The notes below the pieces were generated by a model. The model was not told the DNA's origin and made no database searches. It saw nothing but the letters and a program-made list of their open reading frames with translations. A program made the translations under genes and the position numbers. Source: Paulownia fortunei (lineage: Eukaryota; Streptophyta; Magnoliopsida; Lamiales; Paulowniaceae). From it: DNA of 64,000 nucleotides. Of this stretch, positions 10,405 to 22,609 are shown piece by piece. Where the stretch lies: NCBI GenBank assembly GCA_019321725.1, contig CM033108.1:2922001-2986000 (forward strand). Direction: 5' to 3'. Within the stretch, counting starts at the first letter, position 1. Each line of letters opens with the position of its first letter.

Positions 10405-12540
10405 TATTGGGTTCGCGCGATCCCGAAAAACGTACACGCAGCAGGATTTAAAATTTTTCAAAAACATAAATATGCATTACATCACATATAATTAAAACGA
10501 ATCCCGAAACCCTTTCGCGATTACTCAGTTGTGCATTTTCTAATAGTTAAAATAAGAAAGTTTCAAAAACTCTTACATTGATTTGCACTCCGGCTGAAGT
10601 AGGGATTGAAACGATTTAAATCGGTATCCCTACTTGAAAGTATTTCTATGTTCTTCAATTCAAAACCCTTTTGATTGAAATCTGATTCGCTTCTAGGATT
10701 TCAAATGTTATCCCTCTAACGGTATCCACACCTTGGATGCCTACTCGCAACCGAATCCTATGCTAGTAGTTTTTGATTCGATAATTCTATCCCAAAACGA
10801 TTTTGTTTGAAACAAGAATACACTAACAATTAGTATTTTAGGTGTTTAATTTAATTCTTAATTCAATAATTAAATCAAGAATTAAACTAGATAAAAGGTT
10901 GGTGAACTTTTGGAGATTGAAATGAAAGGAGGGACGAATTTTTTGGGATGAAAGAAAACTATTTTTCTTCAAAAAAATCTACAATTAAAATTCCCATAAA
11001 AATATCCAAGAAAATTGTCAATCAAGACTATTACAAGTTCTTTCTATATAGGACTCTTCTTCCTTTCTTATCTCCAACTCTTTTGGTAAGTTTTCTTATC
11101 CCATAAGAACTTTCTTTTTTTCTTATTACCTAATAGAAATTGAATTCCCAATTCAACTTCCTCTAGAAATTGGATTCCCAATTCAATTTTCTAATGAGCT
11201 TCCTACAAGCCCACACCTAATAGGCCTAGGCTTAAATAATCAATTAGACTCTATTTTAATTGATCCAATCAATTAAATTAATTCATTTAATTAATTAGGC
11301 TCATCTTACTAAATTGATCCAATCAATTAATTAAATATTTCAATTGGGCTTCCTAATCTAATTAGGTCCAATCAATTAATCTAATTAATTAATTGAATTA
11401 CACTTGAATTAATTTAACCTCATTAATTAATCATATTAATTAATTTAATCCAACACTTGGATTAATTTCTAAGCTAGAAATGGACTTGTCCAAGTTTTGT
11501 GTGTGACCCCTTAGGTTCACTTTAAACTAGCCGTGGGCTCACAACTCTTGTGACTTAGTTGAACAATTAATTGTTCTGATTAATTAATCTAATTAATTAA
11601 TTCTCATGAAATTAACTCATTAATTCCAAGAACCCACAAGACATGGGAAGCATCTAGCAATGCATCATGACTCCTAGTCTAAGGTGAATATGCGAACTTA
11701 TTTCAATTACGAATAACATGCAAGTACGGTCCTTCCGTCATCTAATCTCCCGTTTGAGCCTAGGGCATGGATATTGAGTCGAAACCCTATTAACTCAATA
11801 ACTATGTTTCCATTCCTAGTTGCCTGACTCGATGATGAATAATTAAAAAACTCCACGTCTAATTTTCATCCAACCTTGGCCTAGGATTTTAAAGTCAAGT
11901 ACAGTGGAACACATAGGAGATTCACCTATTCATCTAAATAGGTGATGGATCCTTTGTTGACCACTCATTAATCTCCATATATGAAGATGTTACACCCAAT
12001 ATAAACCCCTTGTGATTGTCATGCAATCAGAAAATATATCAAAGTACAACATGTCATGCACAAGGTTACCATGGTGCCTTAAGTCCAAGGACTAATTCTT
12101 GCACTATCGTAATGAGAAAATTCCCATTCGACAATAAAATATTTCCAATTGAAAATTTTCAGGTGGAGTTGTTTAGTGTACTTGTTCCCAACAAGCACCC
12201 GCATACATGCACTAGTGTCTCCACACCAATATCTATGGAACGAAGCATCCTCCATTCGAGCCTGCATCGTATGCGCAAGTTTCAACGGGATTAATAATGT
12301 CCCATTTCATTAATCCTTAACTTGGAATGTTTTAAGATCACAGTCTTAAAGGTATCTTCCACGATCATCATCATATGCGCAACCATGCCCCATAGTTATG
12401 TGTGATCTAAGGACTTTATCTAATTCTATGATAAATTTAAGATAAAGATTGACATTTAAATGATATTAATATAAATAAAAATGATTCGCAAGAGTATAAG
12501 AATGGCCAGAACAATTGACACGCCGGACACTACTCTAACA
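10405..12540. mobile_element. Solo LTR, 2,136 bp
   Basis: The segment is bounded by a perfect 5-bp direct repeat (aatag). Its ends are TA..CA, where canonical LTRs have TG..CA; one base at the left end has changed. The terminal heptamers 'tattggg' and 'tctaaca' are a decayed short inverted repeat (TGTTrg-type). There is no internal domain, primer site or second LTR, so this is the product of LTR-LTR recombination. The interior is non-coding and holds many short AATTAATT-type motifs (11220-11640). The length suits large-LTR Copia (SIRE-type) or Ty3 families, and I could not assign it. Orientation cannot be decided from TG/CA ends alone. Confidence 0.88.
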
Positions 12541-12545
12541 AATAG
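12541..12545. repeat. Target-site duplication of the solo LTR (right)
   Basis: 'aatag', identical to 10400-10404. Confidence 0.9.
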
Positions 12546-13680
12546 ATATCAATATTTGAAATTGTTTGTTTTTTAACTTTGTTGATTGTCATTACAAAAT
12601 AAAGTTTTATATGAAATTGTTTACGTTTAAATTGAAATGGATAACCTTCATTGTAAGCTGACGAAATTGACACTATATGTATAAAAATAAGTTTTTCACT
12701 ATGTTGCCAAAACATAATTTCTGCATCAGTTACGTTATTCTTGAAGTCCTGCATACCATTTTTATACCACTACTCAATCCATTTTATGGGTTCACATTCA
12801 TGTAATGAGTTGAATGTACATTATTATTTAAGTTGGGAAAATAGCTCTAATAAGTCGTAATATTGAGTTTTCTTTATTGTCATATTAAATAATTATTCTC
12901 TTCTGAAATTTTGATATTACTTTTAATATCACTTGGTTTATCATATTTTCCAACTCTAAGTAAAAACTCACTAAAATTTGAATTATTGTTCGACTAATGT
13001 TCCTAGATAAAGTGATTTTTTTCATTTTGGGCCACAAATATATTATTTTATCAAACTTGTAGAAATAGTTTGATAGATTATTGCCCTATGAACAACTATT
13101 AATACTTGTCTAATTTTTTTACAAAAAACTATAATTTTTTAACCAAACTCCTCATCATTTTCCATTACGTCTTTCAATTTGTCAATATTTTTTATAGCTA
13201 TCATTTTGTTATTCGTGTTTCATCCCATAAAAATAGTTGTGCTTGACGTAAAAGCTCTGCAGCCCTACTTTGTTTGGATATAGTGCATTGACTTGATTCA
13301 ATTGTATCTATTGATATTTTGAAGTGAGAATGTGTTATTCTACCCCTGCCATTATTGCAAAAATAATTCTAAATATTGCGGTTATAAGTGTTATTTAATT
13401 TTTGGATCTAAGATGAGCTAACAATGTATAATATAAAATATTTTTTTGTATTCCACATAACCCATCAATAAAAAAATCACTGCCCTTTTGTATACAATCT
13501 AAGATCATTAAAAAAGTTTTATATTGTTTAGAATTCAACTTTAGTTATACTTTATAATTTTTTTGAGATATTTCTTTTGACAATTTATCTTGTATGTCTC
13601 TTAAAAAATCATTATCCATATTACCTATATCAATATGAATGTTTGGAAGATCATATGAACTAATAATTTTTTTTTCCATA
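12541..13680 (-). pseudogene. Helitron PIF1-type helicase relic
   Basis: Read on the minus strand and across frames, this gives helicase motifs in order. A 'LNSKQ' start of the domain lies near 13520. A degenerate Walker A (D-G-L-C-G-I-Q-K, family consensus G-P-G-G-T-G-K-T) lies near 13431-13467, followed by 'LLAHLRSKN'. 'THSHFKISID' lies near 13300-13330, then 'CTISKQS', then 'AELLRQAQLFLWDE' with Walker B W-D-E at 13220-13228. 'QDFKNNVTDAEI' lies near 12715-12750, and 'YPFQFKRKQF' with 'MTINK' near 12580-12640. Helitron helicases unwind DNA for rolling-circle transposition. Stops, frameshifts and the lost Walker A lysine context show long decay. No Rep domain or 3' hairpin end was found. 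Confidence 0.85.
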
Positions 13681-16310
13681 TTCTCCAAGAAAAAATTCAG
13701 ACTTTTTAAATTTTTGGCAAATTATATTCAACTGAGGTTTATGATTCTCTTTTAAAATCTTTAGATATTACTATATATCCCAAAAAACTCTCATATTTGT
13801 TGTGCACAATGCATACCCTTATCGACTTCATGGTAGATTTCAGGCCAGCTCAATCAGATATTTGACAATAAAAGTATATGTAGAACTTGCAATATCATTA
13901 CTCCTACCAGCAAATCTAAAATATTGTTCGATGGTTGATTGCATTTTATTTTTCAAGATTGACATATTGATGAATATCAATAACTTTGAAATCATACAGT
14001 TAATGTATATAAATAATGATACTTTTAATTTTTATAATTTTATTTATTGTAATTTACTAATTTAAAGTATATATAAACACTAGAAAAAAGAAGATGAATG
14101 AAAATTAATATGAAAAAATTAAGTATTTTAAAAGGAATATAAAATAAGGTATTACAAAAAAAAAATTACAGTTCACAATGCAACAAAGCCATGAACTCTC
14201 TTTCATCTCATAATTTATAGATGACACTTGTTCCTTAGAGATAAAAAAAAATTGGCAAATCAAAACTGAAAATTCGATGCGTATCATGTCGATATTAAAA
14301 AAATCAATTTGATATTTAATTTTTTATACATATTCAATATTCAATTTTATTTTAATTTATTATTCTAATTTATCGAACTATACCAAATCTCAAATTTAAT
14401 TTTTACAATTTTTAAAAATAATTTTTTATCTAATTTTATATATTAATTAGGTTTTTTTCTCACATTTAATTTGCCAAACTAAAAATAATAAATTTAAAAT
14501 ATAATTAGTTGAAAATATGTTATATATAGTTTTGTAATAGTGTAATAATATACAGACATAATAAGATTTTATCTCTAATAGATTATCTTAAAAAAAATTA
14601 TTGATAATTTCATTTTACCCCCTATATATACTTTTAAAAATACTCCAATAATTTTTTTATCAATTCTATAATTGGTTCGGTATAACAATATATAAAACGA
14701 TCAAAAAATACACAAGTAAATATAGCATAAAATTATTATTTATTTAATGTAATATATATTTTTAAAAATATTTATGTTGAAGTGTGGTGATACAGTACGA
14801 AGATTCATACAACTTATTTTTGTCATTTTTTATTCTATTAAAAAATTTAAGCTCCGTTTGATTTTATTTTAAGTTTTTTTTTGGAGAGTGTTATGAAAGA
14901 ATATATTCTGAAAAGTGCGTTTGGAGAATGTATATAGAATTAAAAATATGTATGTTTTGTAGGGTCAAATGATATGATGTAATTTGAAATATATTTTATC
15001 AATTGTAGATATATTGTTAATATTATTTTGTTATGGTTAATGAGAAATATTTTTAATTATAAATATCTTATTAATATTATTGTATTATAATTAGTGATAG
15101 TATAGGGTATAGGATTATCTAAATATAGTAATAAATAATTTGGTATTCTGGGAAAAAATACTATTTTCAAAAAATACAAATGACAAACACGTTTTCGTAT
15201 TCAAAAAAGAAAAATAATATTTGGAAAAAAAGTAGAAAAAAAAAGGCAATAAAAACTATAATTTCAAACTAACAATAAAATAGTATAAATAAAATTTATT
15301 AGATTAAATAATCAACCTAAAAGATCTGTTTTTTTCATTAAGTGACTCTAATAGTGATTTAAAATAAATTCTCAAAGTCAAAAAAATTTAGTAAGTCAAA
15401 AATCATATGCAATTGCAACCGGACTACTATGATTGCGATGACAAAAGATAAGTCAAATGATTAAAATAAATTTTGAATTTTATACATCGCTTTTGGAATA
15501 TGATTTTATAATTGATTAATATGATGTAAAATTCAGATATGGTTGACTTAAGAAAGTAAATATTAAAGGAATCAAATACTCCATCAATTCTTATAATTAT
15601 ATTTGTATAGTCTCATGGTTAAGAAAAAATGGATTTTTTTCATGAATACAAACTAAGTTTTGTTGTATTCTTTTTTTTTTTTTTAAAAAGGTGTAATAAC
15701 AAAACATTATAAATATGACAGTGGAATGTGCATTTGAATTTATATAAAAAATATATGTTATTTTCATTAATTTTATTAAATCTAATTAAAATGGATATAG
15801 TGAGTTATATTTTCATACAAAATTGGTATTCGATTTGATTGTGAATTTTTATTTTAATTCATTGAATCATACAAAATATTGAATTCTAATTTTAAATTTT
15901 GTATAAATAATTGTTATATCTTATTTTATATTTATTAATTAATCTTATACTTTTTTCTTAATTTTAAATTATCAAACTTAAAATAATAAATTCAAATTAC
16001 AATTAGTTTTTGTTATTTAATTAGAACTATTTTTTTATTTTTTAACAAAATCATAGAATCAAAAATGGACAAAAGATAAAACAAAAAGTAAAATACTTAT
16101 AAATATAATTTTATCACATATTTTCAGAAAAAAAATTAGTAAATTGGTAAAGATAATATAAAATTCAGATTTGGATGGTTTGAAAAAGCATATGTTAATC
16201 AAATATCCCGTTAACTCATATAATTATTTTTGTACTTTCCAAGCATATGAAAATATATTTTAAGTCTCATAGTTGATGAGGTTTTGCAAATTTAATCTCA
16301 TGATTTAAAA
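13681..16310. other. AT-rich intergenic DNA with degenerate repeats
   Basis: No gene is supported. Two diverged tandem-like repeats are visible. About 15480-15800 resembles about 16150-16470 (shared 'aaaattcagat.tgg', 'ataattat.tttgta' and 'aatggatat' marks). About 14320-14520 resembles about 15840-16010. A stretch beginning 'gctccgtttgattttatttta' at 14851 has the end sequence of the MITE-like element noted at 25187 and 34440. The upstream end of the Helitron could lie here but is not recognisable. Confidence 0.5.
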
Positions 16311-16649
16311 AAAAAATCAATTTTAGCCATGAATGTACTTTAATATATAAGTTTTACTCTATTCTATTAATATAAAAAATTAGAATGTATCTTTCAATTG
16401 ATATAAAAAAATAGGTATCACTTCCACATTAATTTTAATGAATTTAATTAAACTGGATATTGTTAGGTATATTTAGATTATTTATTTTAATAATTCAGAT
16501 TATTTATTTTAATTTTATATTTTATCTTGTATTTTATATTACGAACACATAAAAAAAATTTATCTACCTGAACAAGCATTTATAATGAGAAATACAAATT
16601 GAATCACCAATTTGTAATAGAAGATCGAAAGGGTTCATCAAAATTTAAG

Positions 16650-16920
16650 GGAATGTTTGTTTTCATTCCAGGGAAGCATTTTTTTTAATTTTTTTTCTTT
16701 CTGAAATGAAAACTTGTTTGATAAATCTTTTCCCAAAACAAAGCCATTTTTTTTTCTCAAAATGAAACGGAGCCCGTTATACATCACATCATCATATTAT
16801 CAAATTACTATATTATTATAATTAATAAATATATTATTTTTATTTTACATTAAAAAATACTGATGTGAATTCTACATTAAAAAATATTTAATCAAAATAA
16901 AACCAAACATTTCTTTTTAT
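16650..16920. mobile_element. MITE-like element in the CAF1 unit (copy B)
   Basis: The segment starts with 'aatgtttgttttcatt' and ends with 'aaataaaaccaaacattt', an imperfect inverted repeat around an AT-rich, non-coding core. The same segment is present in C (about 20503-20772) and, diverged, in D (about 28745-28985), so it predates the duplications. Family and target duplication are not resolved. Confidence 0.45.
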
Positions 16921-17846
16921 CATTTCTGCTTTCAAAACACCTTTCTCATATTTATTCCCACTGAAAAAGCCCAACAACCCATATGGAGTTCACATTGCTG
17001 AGTTGTGGCCCTGGATTTTCTCATTTGACAAGTACTCACTACATAAGATACCAAACAAACAAGGATGTTTGGATTTATTTTTCCACTTCTATAATAATTG
17101 TTTACTATTAATTGATCATTATAACTTGATCGATAATTGTTATGTTACTGTTAATTAATAAATATAATAATAAATTTAATTGCTCAAAAAAAAGAAAAAG
17201 AAAAAGAAAGAGAGAGCCTTATCAAGTGGTTTGAGCAAAGAGCCCAAACTTTTCTTGTTTGTTTTTAAATAACTTTTGAAACAATACAGAAATGATCACT
17301 AATAAAATATCGCCTATATTAGCTTGGAAGTGGGCACAAATTATTGCATTTTCTATTTGGGCCTCATCTTGGTTTCAGTAAACTCTTTTTCTGCAGCACA
17401 CAAATTGCAGAAGCCCAATGGGCAAATTGGAAGGACTACTTTTTACAAAATACATCCTATTAATTTGAATTTTTTTCTAGGAAAAACTTAAATAAAATTT
17501 TATCTTCAAATTAATTTTGTTTTCCGATTTTAGCTTAAAAAACTCAAAACAAGAATTTCAAATTCTAAAGAATTATAGATTGACCGGTTTCATGTTTATA
17601 CGACACAACAAAAATTAGTTATTTTACAATATTAGTATATTGTTTGTTGGTGTAATGAACAAATACATCCTCTTATTCACATATTTTATGTATTATTTAT
17701 TAAGTGTAACATCTCAAATATTATTTCAGTTTACTAAAATGAAAAATAAAATAATTAAAGAAAACATGATTTACATATACTAACAACCAACTCAAAAAAA
17801 AAGTAATCAGTCCATATACAAAGGTATTAGCATACCAAGAACCAAC

Positions 17847-18683
17847 TCAAAAAACAGCAGTCAATCCAAACAACTTATGATTGAACTTCCTCATTGCAAA
17901 CATCATTTTTCCATTCGAAGAATTCTTCCTCAGCTCCACAAAAGCATGCATGGTCAGCAAACTGTCCGAACCCGCCTGATGGCTTTTCCCTGCCGCCCGC
18001 TCCAAGTTCAAACTCTTAGCCACCCTGTCTAGACCGCCATGCAGCCCAAAGAATCGGATCATATTCTTCAAATCAAAAACAGCCACTCCAAAATAAAGCC
18101 TAACCAGCATCATAAATTCCTTCAAATCAACGGGCAATTTTCTCCCGGTCAGAATCTTGATCAAGAACCCGAAATCATAAGGCCCGTGGAAAGTGATCCA
18201 CATCATATTCCTGCGGAAGGAACTCATGCCCAGCCCGGAAATCTTGAACAACAAAGCGAAGTGACTGGAGTCTATTCCCATTTGCTTGTTCTTCAAGAAA
18301 TCAATTCCTTGGCGCTTGAGGAGCGAGATGGATTCGGAGTTCTGGAGGTCGCGGTCGGAATCGAAATCCCGGAAATTGAATTCCCATATGTATTGGGATC
18401 CAGTGCCGAAGTGCGGGAGATTACCGTGGGCGTCGGACAGGGTGAGCCCGAGTTGAATGATGTTCAATGCGTCGACGTTCTGTTTCATGACAGCGTAGAA
18501 TGCCGACGGAGAAAGGCTGGAGCGGAGGTGTTCGGGGACGCCGGCGGGGTGGTATACAGTTCCGGGGAATTCAGTGTCCATGGAAGCAAACGGGAATCGG
18601 GATAGAGATTGTTGGATGAGATAGAATTCTGAAACAAGATTGCTCTGCCAAACCTCTCGTACTATGATCGGCAATGGCGCCAT
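17847..18683 (-). CDS. CAF1: CAF1-type poly(A) deadenylase (CCR4-NOT subunit), copy B
   Basis: An intronless 278-codon gene for a DEDD-type 3'-5' exoribonuclease that shortens mRNA poly(A) tails within the CCR4-NOT complex. It works in the cytoplasm, including processing bodies. The four acidic catalytic residues and the partner histidine are present: D36 and E38 in M-D-T-E-F-P-G, D170 in H-G-P-Y-D-F, and H235 with D240 in S-H-Q-A-G-S-D. Length and intronless structure match the plant CAF1 group (for example AtCAF1-11). The start is the first ATG of the conserved frame, with a TATA-like box 74 bp upstream. Family members in other plants are often stress- or wound-induced. The protein is identical to that of copy C. 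Confidence 0.93.
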   Translation of the reverse strand: MAPLPIIVREVWQSNLVSEFYLIQQSLSRFPFASMDTEFPGTVYHPAGVPEHLRSSLSPSAFYAVMKQNVDALNIIQLGLTLSDAHGNLPHFGTGSQYIWEFNFRDFDSDRDLQNSESISLLKRQGIDFLKNKQMGIDSSHFALLFKISGLGMSSFRRNMMWITFHGPYDFGFLIKILTGRKLPVDLKEFMMLVRLYFGVAVFDLKNMIRFFGLHGGLDRVAKSLNLERAAGKSHQAGSDSLLTMHAFVELRKNSSNGKMMFAMRKFNHKLFGLTAVF

Positions 18684-18756
18684 TCTTCTTGAAACTTTTC
18701 TTCTTCTTTCAACTTAATTTTTCTCTGGTGGAGACTCTTCAAATCAAGTATGGGAG

Positions 18757-18764
18757 TATATATA
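18757..18764 (-). promoter_or_regulatory. TATA box of CAF1 copy B
   Basis: 'tatatata' lies 74 bp upstream of the ATG at 18683 in otherwise mixed-composition DNA. It is kept in all three younger copies (22610-22617 and 31456-31463). Confidence 0.6.
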
Positions 18765-20160
18765 ACGTTGGGTTTGTAATTCAGCGCAAGGAGTTGATTT
18801 TAAAAACTTTATTCTTGATTGGTTAAATAAATTTGGTAAGTTAGAGTGTTTGTTTATGGAAAGTTGTTATTTTCTTAAAAATCCAAGGACAGAGATTTCC
18901 TAGTTGATGCCATGATGGAAAGACAGAGAGTTGCCAAAAAAAGAACACAAAAAAAAACACAATTTTTTATTTTACCCAATCCACAAGATAGTAGTGAAAA
19001 ATATAATTAAATGTTCTTTACTATAACTGGAGATTTGTTATTTTATATTATACATATTTTTACTGTCGCATGCATCCTTATATTTTCTATGTCAATAATT
19101 TAAAGATAAGATGACCATCCTTCGATATTAAATTTGTATTATATCTTGTGAACTTATGATTGAAATAGTGCAATTGTTAATCGCCTTGATCCCATAAGAG
19201 AAAACCAAAGAGTAGGAGAGAGAGAAATGAACCAATGAGACCTTGAGGATCTTAGTAATGAACCAAAATTATTAAGATATTTTTAGGGTTTATAAAATAT
19301 TTAATTTTATTTTAAAAATAAATTCTTGAAACATGTGGATGAAATGAAATCATAGAATTAAAAGATGTTAATAATAATAATAGTTTGGTAATTTATATGC
19401 TCAAATTCAAAAAAATTGTTAAATCTTAGAAACAAATTAGGGTCTCAATTTTCAAGAGTTTATATTGTGAAGCCTTTCTTCTAAAACTTAAAAAAAAAAA
19501 AATAAAATAACGACTTCTTGTGAATTCTCAAATATCTTAGAATTTTTATGAAATTTACAAATTTAGATATGACAACCAGCTGGTAAATGACGGATTTGGC
19601 AAAATTCAATAACCACTCCATCAAGGCTAAGTGGATTCAAGACATGCCTTACCCTATCCGAATTAGTCCCAAACCTATCCTGCCTTGAATTCAAAGCTAA
19701 CGTGTCCAATCCTCTAAACGCGTGAATTTGCTGCTCTATTATTTTGACTACTTATTAAATTAGAAAATATCTGAAAATAACTAAAAAATGCATAAATTAC
19801 ATGTACATCATCTTGTCTTTACAACAAGGCATGGTTAAAAAAATAAGAAGACAAATAATACTTTAAATTTCTAATTGAGATAAATTGTATTTTCTTCAGT
19901 AAAAATATTTGATTTTTTATTTGGAACTAGCCAGGATGTTTTCATGTCTTCCTAAATGCGCTCCTCATTTTTCTTTGATTTCGATCTCTGATTTTTCCTT
20001 TTTATTATTTTATTTAAGATAAAAGTAATGAGGATTGAAGAATCAACAATGTCAATATCTAAAACATCATCAGGCCATGATTAGGGATCGATTCTTGACT
20101 GTCTCTATTTGTTGTGGCAAACAAATTTAGTCAAGAAAGAAGCAATTTATTGTTATTAAA
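18765..20160. other. CAF1 upstream region and unit B flank
   Basis: Promoter and spacer DNA of copy B, repeated in copy C. A TTGACT-like or other regulatory motif was not confidently placed. There is no further gene. Poly-A runs lie at about 19488-19501 and at the unit junction, 20158-20167. Confidence 0.5.
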
Positions 20161-20502
20161 AAAAAAATCAATTTTAGCCATGAATGTACTTTAATATATA
20201 AGTTTTACTCTATTCTATTAATATAAAAAATTAGAATGTATCTTTCAATTGATATAAAAAAATAGGTATCACTTCCACATTAATTTTAATGAATTTAATT
20301 AAACTGGATATTGTTAGGTATATTTAGATTATTTATTTTAATAATTCAGATTATTTATTTTAATTTTATATTTTATCTTGTATTTTATATTACGAACACA
20401 TAAAAAAAATTTATCTACCTGAACAAGCATTTATAATGAGAAATACAAATTGAATCACCAATTTGTAATAGAAGATCGAAAGGGTTCATCAAAATTTAAG
20501 GG

Positions 20503-20772
20503 AATGTTTGTTTTCATTCCAGGGAAGCATTTTTTTTAATTTTTTTTCTTTCTGAAATGAAAACTTGTTTGATAAATCTTTTCCCAAAACAAAGCCATTT
20601 TTTTTTCTCAAAATGAAACGGAGCCCGTTATACATCACATCATCATATTATCAAATTACTATATTATTATAATTAATAAATATATATTATTTTTATTTTA
20701 CATTAAAAAATACTGATGTGAATTCTACATTAAAAAATATTTAATCAAAATAAAACCAAACATTTCTTTTTA
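20503..20772. mobile_element. MITE-like element in the CAF1 unit (copy C)
   Basis: This is the duplicate of 16650-16920. It carries the 2-bp TA expansion that is the one difference noted between units B and C. Confidence 0.45.
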
Positions 20773-21699
20773 TCATTTCTGCTTTCAAAACACCTTTCTC
20801 ATATTTATTCCCACTGAAAAAGCCCAACAACCCATATGGAGTTCACATTGCTGAGTTGTGGCCCTGGATTTTCTCATTTGACAAGTACTCACTACATAAG
20901 ATACCAAACAAACAAGGATGTTTGGATTTATTTTTCCACTTCTATAATAATTGTTTACTATTAATTGATCATTATAACTTGATCGATAATTGTTATGTTA
21001 CTGTTAATTAATAAATATAATAATAAATTTAATTGCTCAAAAAAAAGAAAAAGAAAAAGAAAGAGAGAGCCTTATCAAGTGGTTTGAGCAAAGAGCCCAA
21101 ACTTTTCTTGTTTGTTTTTAAATAACTTTTGAAACAATACAGAAATGATCACTAATAAAATATCGCCTATATTAGCTTGGAAGTGGGCACAAATTATTGC
21201 ATTTTCTATTTGGGCCTCATCTTGGTTTCAGTAAACTCTTTTTCTGCAGCACACAAATTGCAGAAGCCCAATGGGCAAATTGGAAGGACTACTTTTTACA
21301 AAATACATCCTATTAATTTGAATTTTTTTCTAGGAAAAACTTAAATAAAATTTTATCTTCAAATTAATTTTGTTTTCCGATTTTAGCTTAAAAAACTCAA
21401 AACAAGAATTTCAAATTCTAAAGAATTATAGATTGACCGGTTTCATGTTTATACGACACAACAAAAATTAGTTATTTTACAATATTAGTATATTGTTTGT
21501 TGGTGTAATGAACAAATACATCCTCTTATTCACATATTTTATGTATTATTTATTAAGTGTAACATCTCAAATATTATTTCAGTTTACTAAAATGAAAAAT
21601 AAAATAATTAAAGAAAACATGATTTACATATACTAACAACCAACTCAAAAAAAAAGTAATCAGTCCATATACAAAGGTATTAGCATACCAAGAACCAAC

Positions 21700-22536
21700 T
21701 CAAAAAACAGCAGTCAATCCAAACAACTTATGATTGAACTTCCTCATTGCAAACATCATTTTTCCATTCGAAGAATTCTTCCTCAGCTCCACAAAAGCAT
21801 GCATGGTCAGCAAACTGTCCGAACCCGCCTGATGGCTTTTCCCTGCCGCCCGCTCCAAGTTCAAACTCTTAGCCACCCTGTCTAGACCGCCATGCAGCCC
21901 AAAGAATCGGATCATATTCTTCAAATCAAAAACAGCCACTCCAAAATAAAGCCTAACCAGCATCATAAATTCCTTCAAATCAACGGGCAATTTTCTCCCG
22001 GTCAGAATCTTGATCAAGAACCCGAAATCATAAGGCCCGTGGAAAGTGATCCACATCATATTCCTGCGGAAGGAACTCATGCCCAGCCCGGAAATCTTGA
22101 ACAACAAAGCGAAGTGACTGGAGTCTATTCCCATTTGCTTGTTCTTCAAGAAATCAATTCCTTGGCGCTTGAGGAGCGAGATGGATTCGGAGTTCTGGAG
22201 GTCGCGGTCGGAATCGAAATCCCGGAAATTGAATTCCCATATGTATTGGGATCCAGTGCCGAAGTGCGGGAGATTACCGTGGGCGTCGGACAGGGTGAGC
22301 CCGAGTTGAATGATGTTCAATGCGTCGACGTTCTGTTTCATGACAGCGTAGAATGCCGACGGAGAAAGGCTGGAGCGGAGGTGTTCGGGGACGCCGGCGG
22401 GGTGGTATACAGTTCCGGGGAATTCAGTGTCCATGGAAGCAAACGGGAATCGGGATAGAGATTGTTGGATGAGATAGAATTCTGAAACAAGATTGCTCTG
22501 CCAAACCTCTCGTACTATGATCGGCAATGGCGCCAT
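21700..22536 (-). CDS. CAF1: CAF1-type poly(A) deadenylase (CCR4-NOT subunit), copy C
   Basis: This has the same 278-residue protein as copy B, with D36, E38, D170, H235 and D240 all in place and therefore predicted active. The same TATA box lies 74 bp upstream. Identity with copy B covers coding and flanking sequence, so the two cannot be told apart by short reads and would share promoters and small-RNA targets. If the tandem duplication is real, dosage is doubled. If it is an assembly duplicate, only one gene exists here. Confidence 0.92.
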   Translation of the reverse strand: MAPLPIIVREVWQSNLVSEFYLIQQSLSRFPFASMDTEFPGTVYHPAGVPEHLRSSLSPSAFYAVMKQNVDALNIIQLGLTLSDAHGNLPHFGTGSQYIWEFNFRDFDSDRDLQNSESISLLKRQGIDFLKNKQMGIDSSHFALLFKISGLGMSSFRRNMMWITFHGPYDFGFLIKILTGRKLPVDLKEFMMLVRLYFGVAVFDLKNMIRFFGLHGGLDRVAKSLNLERAAGKSHQAGSDSLLTMHAFVELRKNSSNGKMMFAMRKFNHKLFGLTAVF

Positions 22537-22609
22537 TCTTCTTGAAACTTTTCTTCTTCTTTCAACTTAATTTTTCTCTGGTGGAGACTCTTCAAATCAA
22601 GTATGGGAG

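Larger units (their letters stand above)
16311..20160. repeat. Tandem duplication unit B (about 3.85 kb)
   Basis: This is the first of two head-to-tail copies. Offsets are 3,851 bp before and 3,853 bp after one 2-bp TA indel (near 16832 and 20684). Apart from that indel I found no difference in the stretches compared, and both 278-codon proteins are identical. Both junctions fall in runs of A. The unit carries a CAF1 gene with its TATA box, a MITE-like insertion and AT-rich flanks. Near-identity means a very recent duplication, or an assembly duplication. Confidence 0.93.

Noticed and set aside
12016..12294. 92- and 68-codon frames in the 12.0-12.3 kb region
   Set aside because: They lie wholly inside the non-coding solo LTR and show no domain.
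18039..18605. 188-codon plus-strand open frame opposite CAF1 copy B (also 21892-22458)
   Set aside because: It is the shadow of the GC-biased CAF1 coding frame, with no domain, and the minus-strand frame has a full set of catalytic residues.
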